This document shows, in pieces, positions 26,539 to 35,316 of a DNA stretch of 64,000 nucleotides (its first letter is position 1; each line of letters begins with the position of its first letter). The DNA is from Polyangiaceae bacterium (lineage in GTDB: Bacteria; Myxococcota_A; Polyangia; Polyangiales; Polyangiaceae). Location: positions 18,288 to 82,287 of the forward strand of contig JAHBVX010000018.1 in the NCBI GenBank assembly GCA_019637295.1, read 5' to 3'. The position numbers and the translations under genes are program-made. The notes below the pieces were generated by a model, which had not been told where the DNA came from, searched no databases, and saw nothing but the letters and a program-made list of their open reading frames with translations.

Positions 26539-27444
26539 TCACCCCATCGCAAACTTCATCGCTTGCCCTGCCGCTTCCATCGCGTTGCTGAAGGGACGCG
26601 CCTTGCTCAGGTCGTTCACGGCGGCCCACTGCTCTTTGATCGCCTCGGGGCTGATCTTGTCCGTGGGGATACCGATGCCTTCGCCTTCGACGATGGCCAC
26701 GCGGGAGAAGTAGCCGCCGCCGACGGCGTACACCTGGGCGCTGTCCTCGAGCTCTTCCGAGCAGAGGATGAGCACGAGCGCCGAGACGTACTCCGGGAGC
26801 AGCTTCTCGAGCACGTTGGGCGGCATGATCGTCTCGGTCATGCGGCTCTTGGCGATGGGGGCGATGACGTTGGCCTTGATGTTGTACTTGGCGCCTTCGT
26901 GGCTCAGGGTCTTGGTCAGGCCCACGATTCCCAGCTTGGCGGCGCTGTAGTTGGCCTGGCCAAAGTTGCCGTACAGGCCGGCGGCGCTGGTGGTGTTCAC
27001 GACGCGACCAAAGTTGTTGTTGCGCAGGTGCGGCCAGGCGGCCTTGCTGACGTTCATGGTGCCGGTCAGGTGGACCTGCAGCACCTTGTTCCAGTCCTCT
27101 TCGGTCATCTTCACGAAGCTCACGTCGCGCAGGATGCCGGCGTTGTTGATGACGATGTCGAGCTTGCCGAAGGCGTCGATCGCGGTCTTCACGATCTTCT
27201 CGGCACCCTCCAACGTGTCTACGCCGTCGTAGCTCGCGACGGCCTGGCCGCCGGCGGCCTTGATCTCGTCGACGATCTTGTCGGCGGCCTTCTGATCGCT
27301 GCCGCTGCCGTCCACGCTGCCGCCCAGGTCGTTGACGACGATCTTCGCGCCGCGGCTCGCGAGCAAGAGCGCGTGGGAGCGGCCAAGGCCTCCGCCGGCG
27401 CCAGTGACGATTGCTACTCGGTTGTCCAAACGGATCTCGGCCAT
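26539..27444 (-). CDS. SDR-family (3R)-hydroxyacyl-CoA dehydrogenase-like enzyme
   Basis: 301 aa, closely patterned on the dehydrogenase domain of peroxisomal multifunctional enzyme 2: RVAIVTGAGGGLGRSHALLLASRGAKIVVNDLGG at about 9-42, NNAGILRD at 101-108, the catalytic Ser in NTTSAAGLYGNFGQANYSAAK, then Tyr and Lys. It should oxidise or reduce 3-hydroxyacyl-CoA with NAD(P). The C-terminal ~60 residues after GGGYFSRVAIVEG are a family extension. No hydratase domain follows. ATG 27444 has a GGAG site. Confidence 0.9.
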   Translation of the reverse strand: MAEIRLDNRVAIVTGAGGGLGRSHALLLASRGAKIVVNDLGGSVDGSGSDQKAADKIVDEIKAAGGQAVASYDGVDTLEGAEKIVKTAIDAFGKLDIVINNAGILRDVSFVKMTEEDWNKVLQVHLTGTMNVSKAAWPHLRNNNFGRVVNTTSAAGLYGNFGQANYSAAKLGIVGLTKTLSHEGAKYNIKANVIAPIAKSRMTETIMPPNVLEKLLPEYVSALVLILCSEELEDSAQVYAVGGGYFSRVAIVEGEGIGIPTDKISPEAIKEQWAAVNDLSKARPFSNAMEAAGQAMKFAMG

Positions 27445-27710
27445 GTCTCGTTCTCCTTCGGAAAGTCTCGGGTCACGCCGACACGTGAGCGTCGGGCGAG
27501 TCGGGTGCCGGAGTCCGGCGTGCCGGCGCTCGGGCCGGGGGACCCTAGTGCGGCGCGGGGCGGACCGCAGCGATTTTCGTCACGCGCCCGTCAGCGCCGC
27601 GCGACCCGCCGGTTCCGCGTCGGACCGAAATCACCAGCGCTCACGTCCATTGCTCAGTGAACGGGTGGGCGACCGTAAGCGCCCTGCCTGAGCTGCGTTG
27701 TCCTCGAGTC

Positions 27711-28952
27711 ATGCGAACACCCTTGCTTTCGCTCGTGCTGGCTACGGTCACGAGCGCCCCCGTCGCCCTGGCGACTCCCCCAGCTTCGGCGGCCGACGAC
27801 ATCGGGACGACCCCTGCGCGCAGTCCCGCGCAGCTCGTCGCCGCCGACGAAGAGCGGGTGTCCCACCGAGGCCTCGAGCGCGGCCCCGAAGCCAGCCCGC
27901 ACCCCGCGATGCCAGCCCCCATCGCCACGGAGCCGCCGGGCGACTGGTGGGTGTTGCACGCCGGCGTGCGCCCGCGACTCGGCACCTTCGGTGGCATCGC
28001 CGCCCTCGGGCTAGCTCACGAGCGCATCGAGCGCTTCTACGGCGTGCTGTCCTTGTCCCTCATTCGCAACGACGCCGGAACGCACTACGGAGGCGTGCAG
28101 CTGGCCCTCGGTCGCAACTTGTCGGACGACTTCGGCGGCATCGCGCAAATCGGCGTCGGCGAGAATCGCGCGCGCAGCTTCGCCGGCGTGGGACAGCTGG
28201 CGCTGGCCTACAATCGCACGCTCGACACGGCCGCCGTGTTCCAGGTCGCGGGCTACAACCGCGCCAGAGACTTCGCCGGAGCCCTGCAGCTCGGCGGCTA
28301 CAACCGCACGGACGACGCCTTCGTCGGAGCGCTTCAGCTCGGCGGCTTCAATCACTCGCGGGGGGACTTCACCGGCATCGGGCAGCTCGGCGTGGTCAAC
28401 GCGCAGGGGCAAGACCCGTTCGACTTCGACCTGCGCGGAGACGCGCGATTTGCGGGTCTGGTCCAGCTCGGCGCGGTCAACAGCGCGGGGCGCTTTCGCG
28501 GCCTGGTGCAGGCGGGAGTCTCCAGCTTCTCGCACGACTTCGCCGGCGGCCTGCAGCTCGGCGTCATGGGCGCGGGCGCGGCAGAGTTTCGTGGGCTAGC
28601 CCAGGTGGGCCTCCTGGCCATGGCCGGGAGGTCCTACGGCGCGCAGATCGGCGCGGCCGCCGTCGCTCTCGACAGTCACCGCGGGCTGCAGCTCGGGCTC
28701 GCCGCGAACTACGCCGAGTCGGTGCACGGCGCGCAGATCGGCATCGCGAACATCGCCAGCGAAGCCCGGGGCGTGCAGATCGGACTGTTCAACCACGCAA
28801 GGCGCCTGCGCGGCGTTCAGATCGGCCTGGTGAACTACGCCGAAGACGGCGTGCTCCCGTGGACTGCGATCATCAACATGGGCTTCGGGGACGAGCCGAG
28901 CTCCGACCCCGGCAACTACGCCCGCACCGCTCGCGCCGCCCACGATGGTTGA
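27711..28952 (+). CDS. LA_2272-type surface repeat protein
   Basis: 413 aa. A signal peptide (LLSLVLATVTSAPVALA) and a ~60-residue variable part are followed by about 17 repeats of 16-24 residues built on G-hydrophobic-Q-hydrophobic-G, such as FAGALQLGGYNR, RGVQIGLFNHARRL and RGVQIGLVNYAEDGV. This matches the LA_2272 surface-repeat family first noted in Leptospira and common in myxobacteria. Each repeat probably makes one or two strands of a beta structure at the outer surface. The C-terminal copies are closest to the family consensus. Function unknown. Confidence 0.82.
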   Translation: MRTPLLSLVLATVTSAPVALATPPASAADDIGTTPARSPAQLVAADEERVSHRGLERGPEASPHPAMPAPIATEPPGDWWVLHAGVRPRLGTFGGIAALGLAHERIERFYGVLSLSLIRNDAGTHYGGVQLALGRNLSDDFGGIAQIGVGENRARSFAGVGQLALAYNRTLDTAAVFQVAGYNRARDFAGALQLGGYNRTDDAFVGALQLGGFNHSRGDFTGIGQLGVVNAQGQDPFDFDLRGDARFAGLVQLGAVNSAGRFRGLVQAGVSSFSHDFAGGLQLGVMGAGAAEFRGLAQVGLLAMAGRSYGAQIGAAAVALDSHRGLQLGLAANYAESVHGAQIGIANIASEARGVQIGLFNHARRLRGVQIGLVNYAEDGVLPWTAIINMGFGDEPSSDPGNYARTARAAHDG

Positions 28953-29003
28953 CGCTCGCGACCCCGCCACCAAGTCGGACCGCGGGCCCGTTCACACACC
29001 CGC

Positions 29004-30116
29004 TCACGACGGACAGCAGTAGTAGGCGCCTTGGCGCTGCTTGCAGCCGGAGGGAATGGTCGCGCTCGGGTGGCAGGTGTACGAGTAGGGGGGCAGGCCG
29101 TCGAGCGCGCAGTTGTTGTCCCAGGGAGTGGCGCGCAGGCACGCCGCTTGCGGGCAACAGTGGGTCCCGCCGCCCGTCTTGTGCACGCAGCCGCTCAGGC
29201 CCGGCGGCCCTCCGCTCGAGGTGCACTGATAGCCGTACTGCGGCAGGCCACAGCTCGCGGAGCAGTGCACGCACGCCGTATAGGCGTCGAGGGGGAGGCA
29301 GTACTGGGCCGTCCCGCTGGAGGGCGCGCTGCTCGAGCACTGGGCGGGAGGCGTACAGCCGCCAGGGGCCGTGCACTGGCCCTGGGCATTGCAGCTCGTG
29401 CCCGATCCGCACGCCCCGCAGCTACCGCCGCAGCCGTTGCTGCCGCACTGCTTGCCGGCGCAGTTTGGCGTGCATTGACATTGACCACTGACGCAGGACG
29501 ATCCGCTGCTGCAGGTTCCGCAGCTACCGCCGCAGCCATTGCTGCCGCACTGCTTTCCGGAGCAGTTCGGCTCGCACACGCAGCTGTTGCTCTGACAGGC
29601 GTACCCCGAGGGGCAGGTGCCACACACGCCGCCGCAGCCATCGGTGCCGCACTGCTTCCCTCCGCAGGCGGGCAGGCAGCACGAGCTGGTGTCGAACATA
29701 CAGCTCGACGTGCAGCCCAGCGTGCCCGTGGCGGAGGGATCGAGCACGGTGGCGCAGGTGTGCCCCGCGACGTTGATGCCGTCGCACTGTTCGCCCACGC
29801 CCACGGCCCCATCCCCGCAGCCTCCCGCCCCGCCGCTGCCCGCGCTGCCCCCACCCGTACCTCCGCCGCCGCTGCCCGAGGTGTTGCCAAAGCCCCCGCC
29901 CCCCGCCGCGCCGCCGCTGCCCGCGGCGCCCCCGGATGGGGTGCCCGCCGCGCCCGCTGCCGCGCCGCTGCCAGCGGCGCCGGAGCTGCCCCCGGACGCG
30001 GGTGCGTCCGAGCCGCCGTCGAGCGCGGTCGAGGGCAGGTCGGTCCCGGAGCCGGAGCTGCAGGCGAACGACGGGGACACGAGCGCCGCGGCCAGGAGCA
30101 GGAGAGAGAACTTCAC
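29004..30116 (-). CDS. Cys-rich lipoprotein with GKQCGSNGCGG repeats
   Basis: 370 aa from GTG 30116. Signal MKFSLLLLAAALVSPSFAC with the lipid Cys at 19. A long Gly/Ala/Ser-rich linker (about 35-98) follows, then three copies of a ~30-residue Cys-rich module (C.GKQCG.(N/D)GCGG.CG.C) and a C-terminal ~100-residue domain with twelve or so Cys ending in YYCCPS. The modules resemble small disulfide-knot units. This lipoprotein-linker-knot pattern is frequent in Polyangia. TAGGAC at 30123-30128 (minus) is 6 nt before the GTG. Confidence 0.8.
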   Translation of the reverse strand: MKFSLLLLAAALVSPSFACSSGSGTDLPSTALDGGSDAPASGGSSGAAGSGAAAGAAGTPSGGAAGSGGAAGGGGFGNTSGSGGGGTGGGSAGSGGAGGCGDGAVGVGEQCDGINVAGHTCATVLDPSATGTLGCTSSCMFDTSSCCLPACGGKQCGTDGCGGVCGTCPSGYACQSNSCVCEPNCSGKQCGSNGCGGSCGTCSSGSSCVSGQCQCTPNCAGKQCGSNGCGGSCGACGSGTSCNAQGQCTAPGGCTPPAQCSSSAPSSGTAQYCLPLDAYTACVHCSASCGLPQYGYQCTSSGGPPGLSGCVHKTGGGTHCCPQAACLRATPWDNNCALDGLPPYSYTCHPSATIPSGCKQRQGAYYCCPS

Positions 30117-30159
30117 GTCGGCGTCCTACGCCTCAGTTCGCCGCAGCTTCCCTGCAGCG

Positions 30160-30621
30160 CTACTCGATGCTCAAGATCTCCACGTCGATCTCGCCCGCGG
30201 GCCGGCGCACGGTGACCACGTCGCCGACCTTCTTCTTCATGAGCGCTTGGCCGAGGGGCGACTTGAAGCTGAGCAGGCCCTTGCCCGGATCGGCCTCGTC
30301 CGGCCCCACGATGGTGTAGCGGCTGCGCTTGCCGTCCTCGTCTTCCACCTCCACCGTCGCACCGAAGTACACCCCATCTCGACGGCGCTCGTCGCCCTCG
30401 ACCACGACCGCGCTGTCGACCCGCTTGGTCAGGAAGCGGATGCGGCGATCGATCTCGCGTAGTCGCTTCTTGCCGTAGATGTACTCGGCGTTCTCGCTCC
30501 GGTCGCCTTGCGCGGCCGCGTCCTGCACCTCCTGAACGACCCGCGGGCGCTCCGCGCTCACGAGGCGAGAGAGTTCGTCCGCCAGCGCCTTGTAGCCAGC
30601 CCGGGTCAGGTACGTCGCCAT
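30160..30621 (-). CDS. greB: transcription elongation factor GreB
   Basis: 153 aa, full length. The N-terminal coiled-coil carries the acidic tip that enters the RNA-polymerase secondary channel to stimulate cleavage of backtracked RNA; the segment DRSENAEYIYGKKRLREIDRRIRFL distinguishes GreB from GreA. The C-terminal FKBP-like domain has TIVGPDEAD and SPLGQALMKKKVGD. ATG 30621 has TAGATC 9 nt upstream in a context (GTGGTAGATC) shared with the DUF962 gene. Confidence 0.94.
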   Translation of the reverse strand: MATYLTRAGYKALADELSRLVSAERPRVVQEVQDAAAQGDRSENAEYIYGKKRLREIDRRIRFLTKRVDSAVVVEGDERRRDGVYFGATVEVEDEDGKRSRYTIVGPDEADPGKGLLSFKSPLGQALMKKKVGDVVTVRRPAGEIDVEILSIE

Positions 30622-30683
30622 GCGCAGCGGGATCTACCACGGGATTGGTGGTGTTGCGTACGGCGAGCAGCCGGGCGGTGTCG

Positions 30684-31538
30684 CTACTCCTTGGGCTCAA
30701 CGTCGACGCCGAGCTCGCGGAGCCGTGCGACGAGCGAGTCGGCGCGTGCCTTCTCTTCCTCGGCGCGTGCCTTCTCTTCCTCGGCGCGTGCCTTCTCTTC
30801 CTCGGCGCGTGCCTTCTCCCGTGCAGCGAGCGCGAGCGCTGCTTCGAGCTCGTCGGCGAGCGTCTGCTCTTTGGAGACGAGCTCTCCGACCATGGCCTCC
30901 AAGCGGTGAATCAGCTCGTCTGCGTGCGGCAGGGGCGCGGAGCCCGCGAAGAAGCGCACGCGACCGAGCTCGAGCGCCAGAGCGAGGCCCAGCACTCGCG
31001 ACGTCCAGCGTCCAGCCTGCGGTAGGATCGGTTCGTAGACTCCACCCGAGCCCAGCTGATAGCCCAGGAGGCGGCGGAGCTTCAGATCGAGCACGAAGTA
31101 CTCGGGAATGCCGAGACGAGCGTAGCGCTCGACGTTCGTCTCCAGGTCCTTCTTGCGGTCACCTGCCAGCGTCACTTCCAACGCGAAGTCCAGCCCCTTG
31201 CCCTCGTGAGAGACCATCCAGCGCGAGCGCTGGTGTGGCTCGACGTCGAGTACGGCGATCAGATCGGGTGCGAATACGAGCTCGGCGGGGTAGTAGACCG
31301 GCAGCTCCGCGGACAAGTAGACGCGTCTGCCCTGGCGCCGGTAGTACTCGCGCAACGCTTCGAGGGCTCGCTCCTTCGGATCCCGATGTTCGTCCCCTTC
31401 GGGCAGGCCCTCCCGGGGCAGCTCGGAGGGCAGCGCCGCGACCACCCGCTCACGTTCCTCTGCCGTCATCCGCCGCCACTCCTCCTCCGAGGGGGCGCGC
31501 GGCTGGGACGGGTCCAGCACGTAGGCGTCGGTCTTCAT
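30684..31538 (-). CDS. Uma2-family (DUF820) putative nuclease with coiled-coil tail
   Basis: 284 aa from ATG 31538 (GTG 31553 is possible). The N-terminal ~190 residues match Uma2, a restriction-endonuclease-like PD-(D/E)xK fold: VFAPDLIAV supplies the Asp, ALEVTLAG the Glu, and the KDLETNVERYARLGIPEYFVLDL segment is the family signature. The biological role of Uma2 proteins is unknown. The last ~90 residues form a coiled-coil with EEEKARA heptads encoded by a perfect 21-bp DNA repeat. Confidence 0.85.
   Translation of the reverse strand: MKTDAYVLDPSQPRAPSEEEWRRMTAEERERVVAALPSELPREGLPEGDEHRDPKERALEALREYYRRQGRRVYLSAELPVYYPAELVFAPDLIAVLDVEPHQRSRWMVSHEGKGLDFALEVTLAGDRKKDLETNVERYARLGIPEYFVLDLKLRRLLGYQLGSGGVYEPILPQAGRWTSRVLGLALALELGRVRFFAGSAPLPHADELIHRLEAMVGELVSKEQTLADELEAALALAAREKARAEEEKARAEEEKARAEEEKARADSLVARLRELGVDVEPKE
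30741..30820 (+). repeat. 21-bp tandem repeat coding EEEKARA heptads
   Basis: Three exact copies of a 21-bp unit (starting GGCGCGTGCC on the + strand at 30741, 30762 and 30783) plus a partial fourth from 30804. They lie inside the Uma2 gene and should allow in-frame length change of the coiled-coil. Confidence 0.85.
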
Positions 31539-31636
31539 CGCGACTTCGAACACGGTAGCAGCCGACCGTGGGTCCGGGAAGGAGCGGCGCTGGACTCACG
31601 CTACACAAACCGATTCCACCAGCCTTGGACGCAGCA

Positions 31637-31642
31637 TAGCCT
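31637..31642 (+). promoter_or_regulatory. -10-like hexamer for the gene at 31650
   Basis: TAGCCT, 7 nt before ATG 31650. Confidence 0.3.
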
Positions 31643-31649
31643 GCCGCCG

Positions 31650-32789
31650 ATGCGCAGCCTCGGCCTCGCGTTCGTGTTCGTCTGCGGGTGCGCCCCCGCG
31701 GCGGTCGTTGCGCCCGCGGCCGCGCCGGCGGCGCTGGTGCAGCCGGTGGCGCCCGCGTCCGAGCCCGGGGCGCCGCCGGCCTCTGCGGCTCCGAATCGCT
31801 GCGCCCGAGTGCCGGGGCCGAAGCCGGATCCAGACAGGGCGTCTGCGCGCCGCGGTCAGCTGTGCGTGGACCACCGCAAGATCGAGCGCACGCTGCGGCG
31901 AGATTTCGCCAAGGAGTATCGCAAGGCCAGAGCACACAATACGCTCGAGGTCGGCTTCGGTTGCGATCCGCTGATCACCGACGTGGAGTCGATCGTGGTG
32001 GAGCGCGGCAGCGGGCACGGCGGCTCGTTGACCATCTGGCACCTGACGCGGGCCAAGGACGACAAGACCGCGTTCGAGGTCCTCGGCATCGCGGGCAGCC
32101 GCTCGTACTTGCGCGCACCGACCATCGACGGGCAAGACGCGGTGCTCGTCGCGCGAGGTCGATTGGCCTCGCAGAAGCTCGACGCGGCGCTCGAGGTCGC
32201 CCGACCCGCGCTGACGGCGCTGTTCCGGGAGCTCGAGCAGCCGACGCCCTTGCTGGGGCTCTCCGGGTACGGCTCTTCTGGCAATTTTCACCACTTCGTC
32301 GCGATCCGCGACGCCGGTGGTCACGAGCTGTCGCGACAGTTCACAGGCTACCCGTCCGGCGGAGCGCAGCATCACACCATCGGTCTCGGGCGGGCCGTCA
32401 ACCAGCTCGGCCCGTTGCTCGACGGGTACGAGCTCGAGCCCGAGCGCGCGTCCGACGAGCTGCGTGAGTGGTTCTCGCTTCACCTGGCGGAGGCGTGGCC
32501 GCGAACCGGCGGAGAGTACGCCTGGTGGGTGCGCGAACGTCTCGTCACCATCGCCGGTCGCCTGAAGGATCGCACCGCCATCCCCATGGTCGTCGATCAG
32601 CTCGAGTGGGGCCTGGCGCAGCTCGAAGAGGCCGGGGAGCAGCGCGAGCAGCTCACCGAGCGCTACTTGCTCGAGCCGCTCACCATCCTCACGCGCCTCA
32701 GCGACTGGGATCCGCGAGTGGACTCGCGCGGAGACGCCGTCGGCCTCGTCAGTGCCGCTCGTGACGCCATCAGCGAGTGCCGTCGCTGA
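31650..32789 (+). CDS. predicted lipoprotein or exported protein, 379 aa
   Basis: A short signal (LGLAFVFVCGCAPAA) with Cys12 or Cys14 as anchor, an Ala/Pro linker, then a ~320-residue domain. Recognisable stretches are KIERTLRRDFAKEYRKA, HNTLEVGFGCDPL and a C-terminal helical region with WVRERLVTIAGRLKDRTAIPMVVDQL, which looks like HEAT-type helices. No enzyme motif seen. It is divergent from the Uma2 gene. Start chosen for the signal and the TAGCCT box. Confidence 0.65.
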   Translation: MRSLGLAFVFVCGCAPAAVVAPAAAPAALVQPVAPASEPGAPPASAAPNRCARVPGPKPDPDRASARRGQLCVDHRKIERTLRRDFAKEYRKARAHNTLEVGFGCDPLITDVESIVVERGSGHGGSLTIWHLTRAKDDKTAFEVLGIAGSRSYLRAPTIDGQDAVLVARGRLASQKLDAALEVARPALTALFRELEQPTPLLGLSGYGSSGNFHHFVAIRDAGGHELSRQFTGYPSGGAQHHTIGLGRAVNQLGPLLDGYELEPERASDELREWFSLHLAEAWPRTGGEYAWWVRERLVTIAGRLKDRTAIPMVVDQLEWGLAQLEEAGEQREQLTERYLLEPLTILTRLSDWDPRVDSRGDAVGLVSAARDAISECRR

Positions 32790-32817
32790 ACGTCGGCCGA
32801 CCGTCCCGCTGTCGGTC

Positions 32818-33212
32818 CTACTCCACGAGATCGTTCAGATCCGCCGCGAGCGCGTACAGGAACAGGAAGAGGTACAGCACCGCCCCGCGCGCGGCGCCCT
32901 TTCCGGCTCGCTGCTTGGCGGTGGCCATTTCGCGTTGCACCGCCACAGCAGCCCAATACAGGCCGTAGACCGGGATGAACCAGTGCCACACGACCAGCTT
33001 GCTCCCCGCCACGGAGTTCAGCTCGCTGATCATCACCCTGGCGAAGGCAAAAGCGATGAAGATGCCCGCGAGGATCGCCGCGGTGGGTGCCATCCGAAAC
33101 GCCGTGGTGCCCAAGAAGTTCGCGGCGCCACTGCAAAGCACACGGCGGGGACGAGCCACGTCGCCAGAGCGTTCCGCTTGGTGGGGCCTGTGGCGGCAAC
33201 GGACGTCGTCAT
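32818..33212 (-). pseudogene. multi-span membrane protein, frameshifted
   Basis: ATG 33212 (or 33224) opens a frame reading TTSVAATGPTKRNALATWLVPAVCFAVA, a typical start for a small membrane-protein family of myxobacteria. After about 33125 the continuation lies one frame over: AANFLGTTAFRMAPTAAILAG, then a second hydrophobic segment, VWHWFIPVYGLYWAAVAV and YLFLFLYALAADLNDLVE at the end. A single missing base near 33121-33130 would rejoin the two. It is therefore either recently inactivated or a sequencing error in a GC-rich spot. Function of the family unknown. Confidence 0.6.
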
Positions 33213-33351
33213 GGTCGCGTCCATGGGCGATAGTCTGGGTGATGGCCGATGTCCACCGGGCCTCTGGCATGCAGCTGCATCCGAAGTGCCGGTGCGTCGG
33301 CCGTACCCGCGTCGGACCAACGAGACACCGAAGCCCTGGAGGCAGAGCGCG

Positions 33352-33357
33352 TATACT
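33352..33357 (+). promoter_or_regulatory. strong -10-like hexamer TATACT
   Basis: TATACT (5 of 6 to consensus) 5 nt before ATG 33363. It is one of the best matches in the window and is not explained by any larger gene start other than 33501, 144 nt on. Confidence 0.45.
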
Positions 33358-33362
33358 GGGGC

Positions 33363-33482
33363 ATGGCGTACTTCGACTGGGATGGCAGGCTCCTGTGGCA
33401 AGACCCCTTGACCGGCCGCGGCATCGCGCCAATGTCGCTCGGCCTGCCCGGTAACGTCCGACACGCCGACCGGGATCGCTGA
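33363..33482 (+). CDS. possible leaderless small protein, 39 aa
   Basis: MAYFDWDGRLLWQDPLTGRG at the start; acidic/aromatic, no membrane segment. Supported only by the TATACT box immediately upstream and by its place 18 nt before the next gene on the same strand. It could be a leader peptide for that gene. Confidence 0.35.
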   Translation: MAYFDWDGRLLWQDPLTGRGIAPMSLGLPGNVRHADRDR

Positions 33483-33500
33483 GCGGACGCCGAGGGTCCG

Positions 33501-35267
33501 ATGCTCAAGCGACGTCCCACGCTGACGTTCCTCGCACCCCCCGCGATCTACCCGGGATATCCGGTCGAGGGGACGGTGGTCACGCGGGCGCTTCGTCCGC
33601 TGGACATCGACGCCCTCGACGTGTGGCTCGGCGCCGCCGAGAGGACCACGACCGGGCAGGGGAAGTACGAGGTGACCCAGATCACCCCACGGCTGACGCT
33701 GCGCGCTCGGCTCAGCTCCAGGGCGCTGCTCGCCGGCGAGCAGCATTTCGTCACGAACTTCACGATCCCCCACGACTGTCCGCCGAGCTACGCGGGGGCG
33801 CGCTCCTCGATGCAGTACATCGTCTCGGTGCTCGTGGACGTGCCTTGGTGGCCCGACGCCCGCGCGAGCTTCCGGCTCCTCGTGCTGCCGCCGCCGAGCA
33901 GCCCGAACGCCAAGCCAGCTCTGATGTCGTCCAACCCCCGAGGGCCCACGGCGGACGAGCCTCACGCGGAGGTGGCGCTCGCCGACACCTTCCTGGTGGT
34001 CGGCGGGGTGGTCGAGGGCGCCGTCGCGCTCTTCAACGTGGGCTTCCATCACTACACGGCAGTCACCGTAGCGTTGGTCGCCGAAGAGCTGCGCAGCCTG
34101 CGCACTTCCGAGTCGACCGAGCTTGGCTGCTACGAGCTGCAGCTCCCGCTCAGCCGCCCCAGTGAGGGCGAAGCGATCCCGTTCCAGTTGCGGGTGCCGA
34201 ACGTGCAGCCGTCGGCGCGAGGCACCCACTGGCAGCTCGCCTGGTTCGTGGATGTCACGGTTCGTCGCGCCCGCGGCGCGTCACTCCGGGTGCGCACGCC
34301 CGTCGAGGTCCTGCCCGAGCGCTCCACCCGACCGGCGTCCACGCAGCCCCTCCGGCTCAGTGAGCACGTGGGGTCGCCACGGATCCTGGCCGCGTGGCGA
34401 GCCGTCGCGCAGCGCACCGGCGCTCACTTCGATGGGCAGACGCTGAGCGCGAGCGTCGGCCCGGTCTCCGTCGTGGTAGCCCGCGAGCACCGCGGGGAGC
34501 GTGGCGTGCACCTCACTGCGCGACTCGGCTACCCGCACCTGCGCCTCGGGCTCGACGCGGGGCGCCTCGGCAGCTTCGAGCGCTACTTGCCCGGCCATGC
34601 GCGGGTGCAGTGGCCGAACGCGGATCACTACTTCTCCGCTCGGGACCTGGCGCAGGCCACGAGCTTCGCGCGCGCCGCCGTTCCTCGCGACTTCGGCTAC
34701 GGCATCGCGGACGCCGACGACGAGTGTTTGTGGCTCGAGACACGCGACCCGGGCTTCGATCACGGGAGTCTGGAGGCGTTCCTCCGGGCTGCGTGCGCTC
34801 TGGCGGCGCGCATTCCGGCGGCCGCGCTCGCGCTGCCGTTTCCGTCGCAAGCGACGCCCGCGCTGCGGCAGGTGTTCGCGAGTCTGGCGCAGAGTCTGGG
34901 CGCCACGGTATCGGCGGCCGACGTGAGCGTTCGCGGGACGTGGGAAGGGCGTCCGGTCGAGGTCGCGACGGTCTGGTCCCCCGGCGGCGCACCCGTGCAC
35001 ACACGGGTGCGGCTCGACGCCGAGGTGCGACCGCCCGAGCGCTTCTGGGGCAGGTACTCGTCCGACGCGGTGCCATCACAGGTGCGCGGGGAGGCTCGGG
35101 TCGCGCTCACGGAGGTGCTCGCTCGATGCTGGGAGCTGGGCGTCGAGCCGGAGCGCCTCGAGGCCATCCTGCCCGCGCCGCTCGGCGCTCCGCCCCTCGC
35201 GCTCGATGCCCTATCGGCACTCGGTCGTCTCGAGGTCGCGCTGCACCGCCGGGACGCGTATCGCTGA
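33501..35267 (+). CDS. arrestin-like N-terminal domains plus unknown C-terminal domain
   Basis: 588 aa, no signal, probably cytoplasmic. Residues 1-265 look like two consecutive arrestin/Spo0M-type beta-sandwiches: YPGYPVEGTVVTRALRPLDIDALDVWLGA, then IPHDCPPSYAGARSSMQYIVSVLVDVPW, and in the second half VEGAVALFNVGFHHYTAVTVALVAEE. From about 290 on there is a ~300-residue region I cannot assign, with REHRGERGVHLTARLGYPHLRLGL and EARVALTEVLARCWEL. Bacterial arrestin-like proteins act in protein assemblies; this fusion is unfamiliar to me. Confidence 0.65.
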   Translation: MLKRRPTLTFLAPPAIYPGYPVEGTVVTRALRPLDIDALDVWLGAAERTTTGQGKYEVTQITPRLTLRARLSSRALLAGEQHFVTNFTIPHDCPPSYAGARSSMQYIVSVLVDVPWWPDARASFRLLVLPPPSSPNAKPALMSSNPRGPTADEPHAEVALADTFLVVGGVVEGAVALFNVGFHHYTAVTVALVAEELRSLRTSESTELGCYELQLPLSRPSEGEAIPFQLRVPNVQPSARGTHWQLAWFVDVTVRRARGASLRVRTPVEVLPERSTRPASTQPLRLSEHVGSPRILAAWRAVAQRTGAHFDGQTLSASVGPVSVVVAREHRGERGVHLTARLGYPHLRLGLDAGRLGSFERYLPGHARVQWPNADHYFSARDLAQATSFARAAVPRDFGYGIADADDECLWLETRDPGFDHGSLEAFLRAACALAARIPAAALALPFPSQATPALRQVFASLAQSLGATVSAADVSVRGTWEGRPVEVATVWSPGGAPVHTRVRLDAEVRPPERFWGRYSSDAVPSQVRGEARVALTEVLARCWELGVEPERLEAILPAPLGAPPLALDALSALGRLEVALHRRDAYR

Positions 35268-35316
35268 ACCGTCGCCGCGATTTGTCCTGCGGCCGCGCTT
35301 CGCGTAAGAGTGCAGC

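Noticed and set aside
30741..30820. Short direct repeats looking like a mini CRISPR
   Set aside because: No spacers: the 21-bp units are contiguous and code for heptads of a coiled-coil.
33033..34229. 398-codon minus frame over the arrestin-like gene
   Set aside because: Only its last ~30 codons before the frameshift (from about 33224) belong to a gene, the membrane protein; the rest is antisense.
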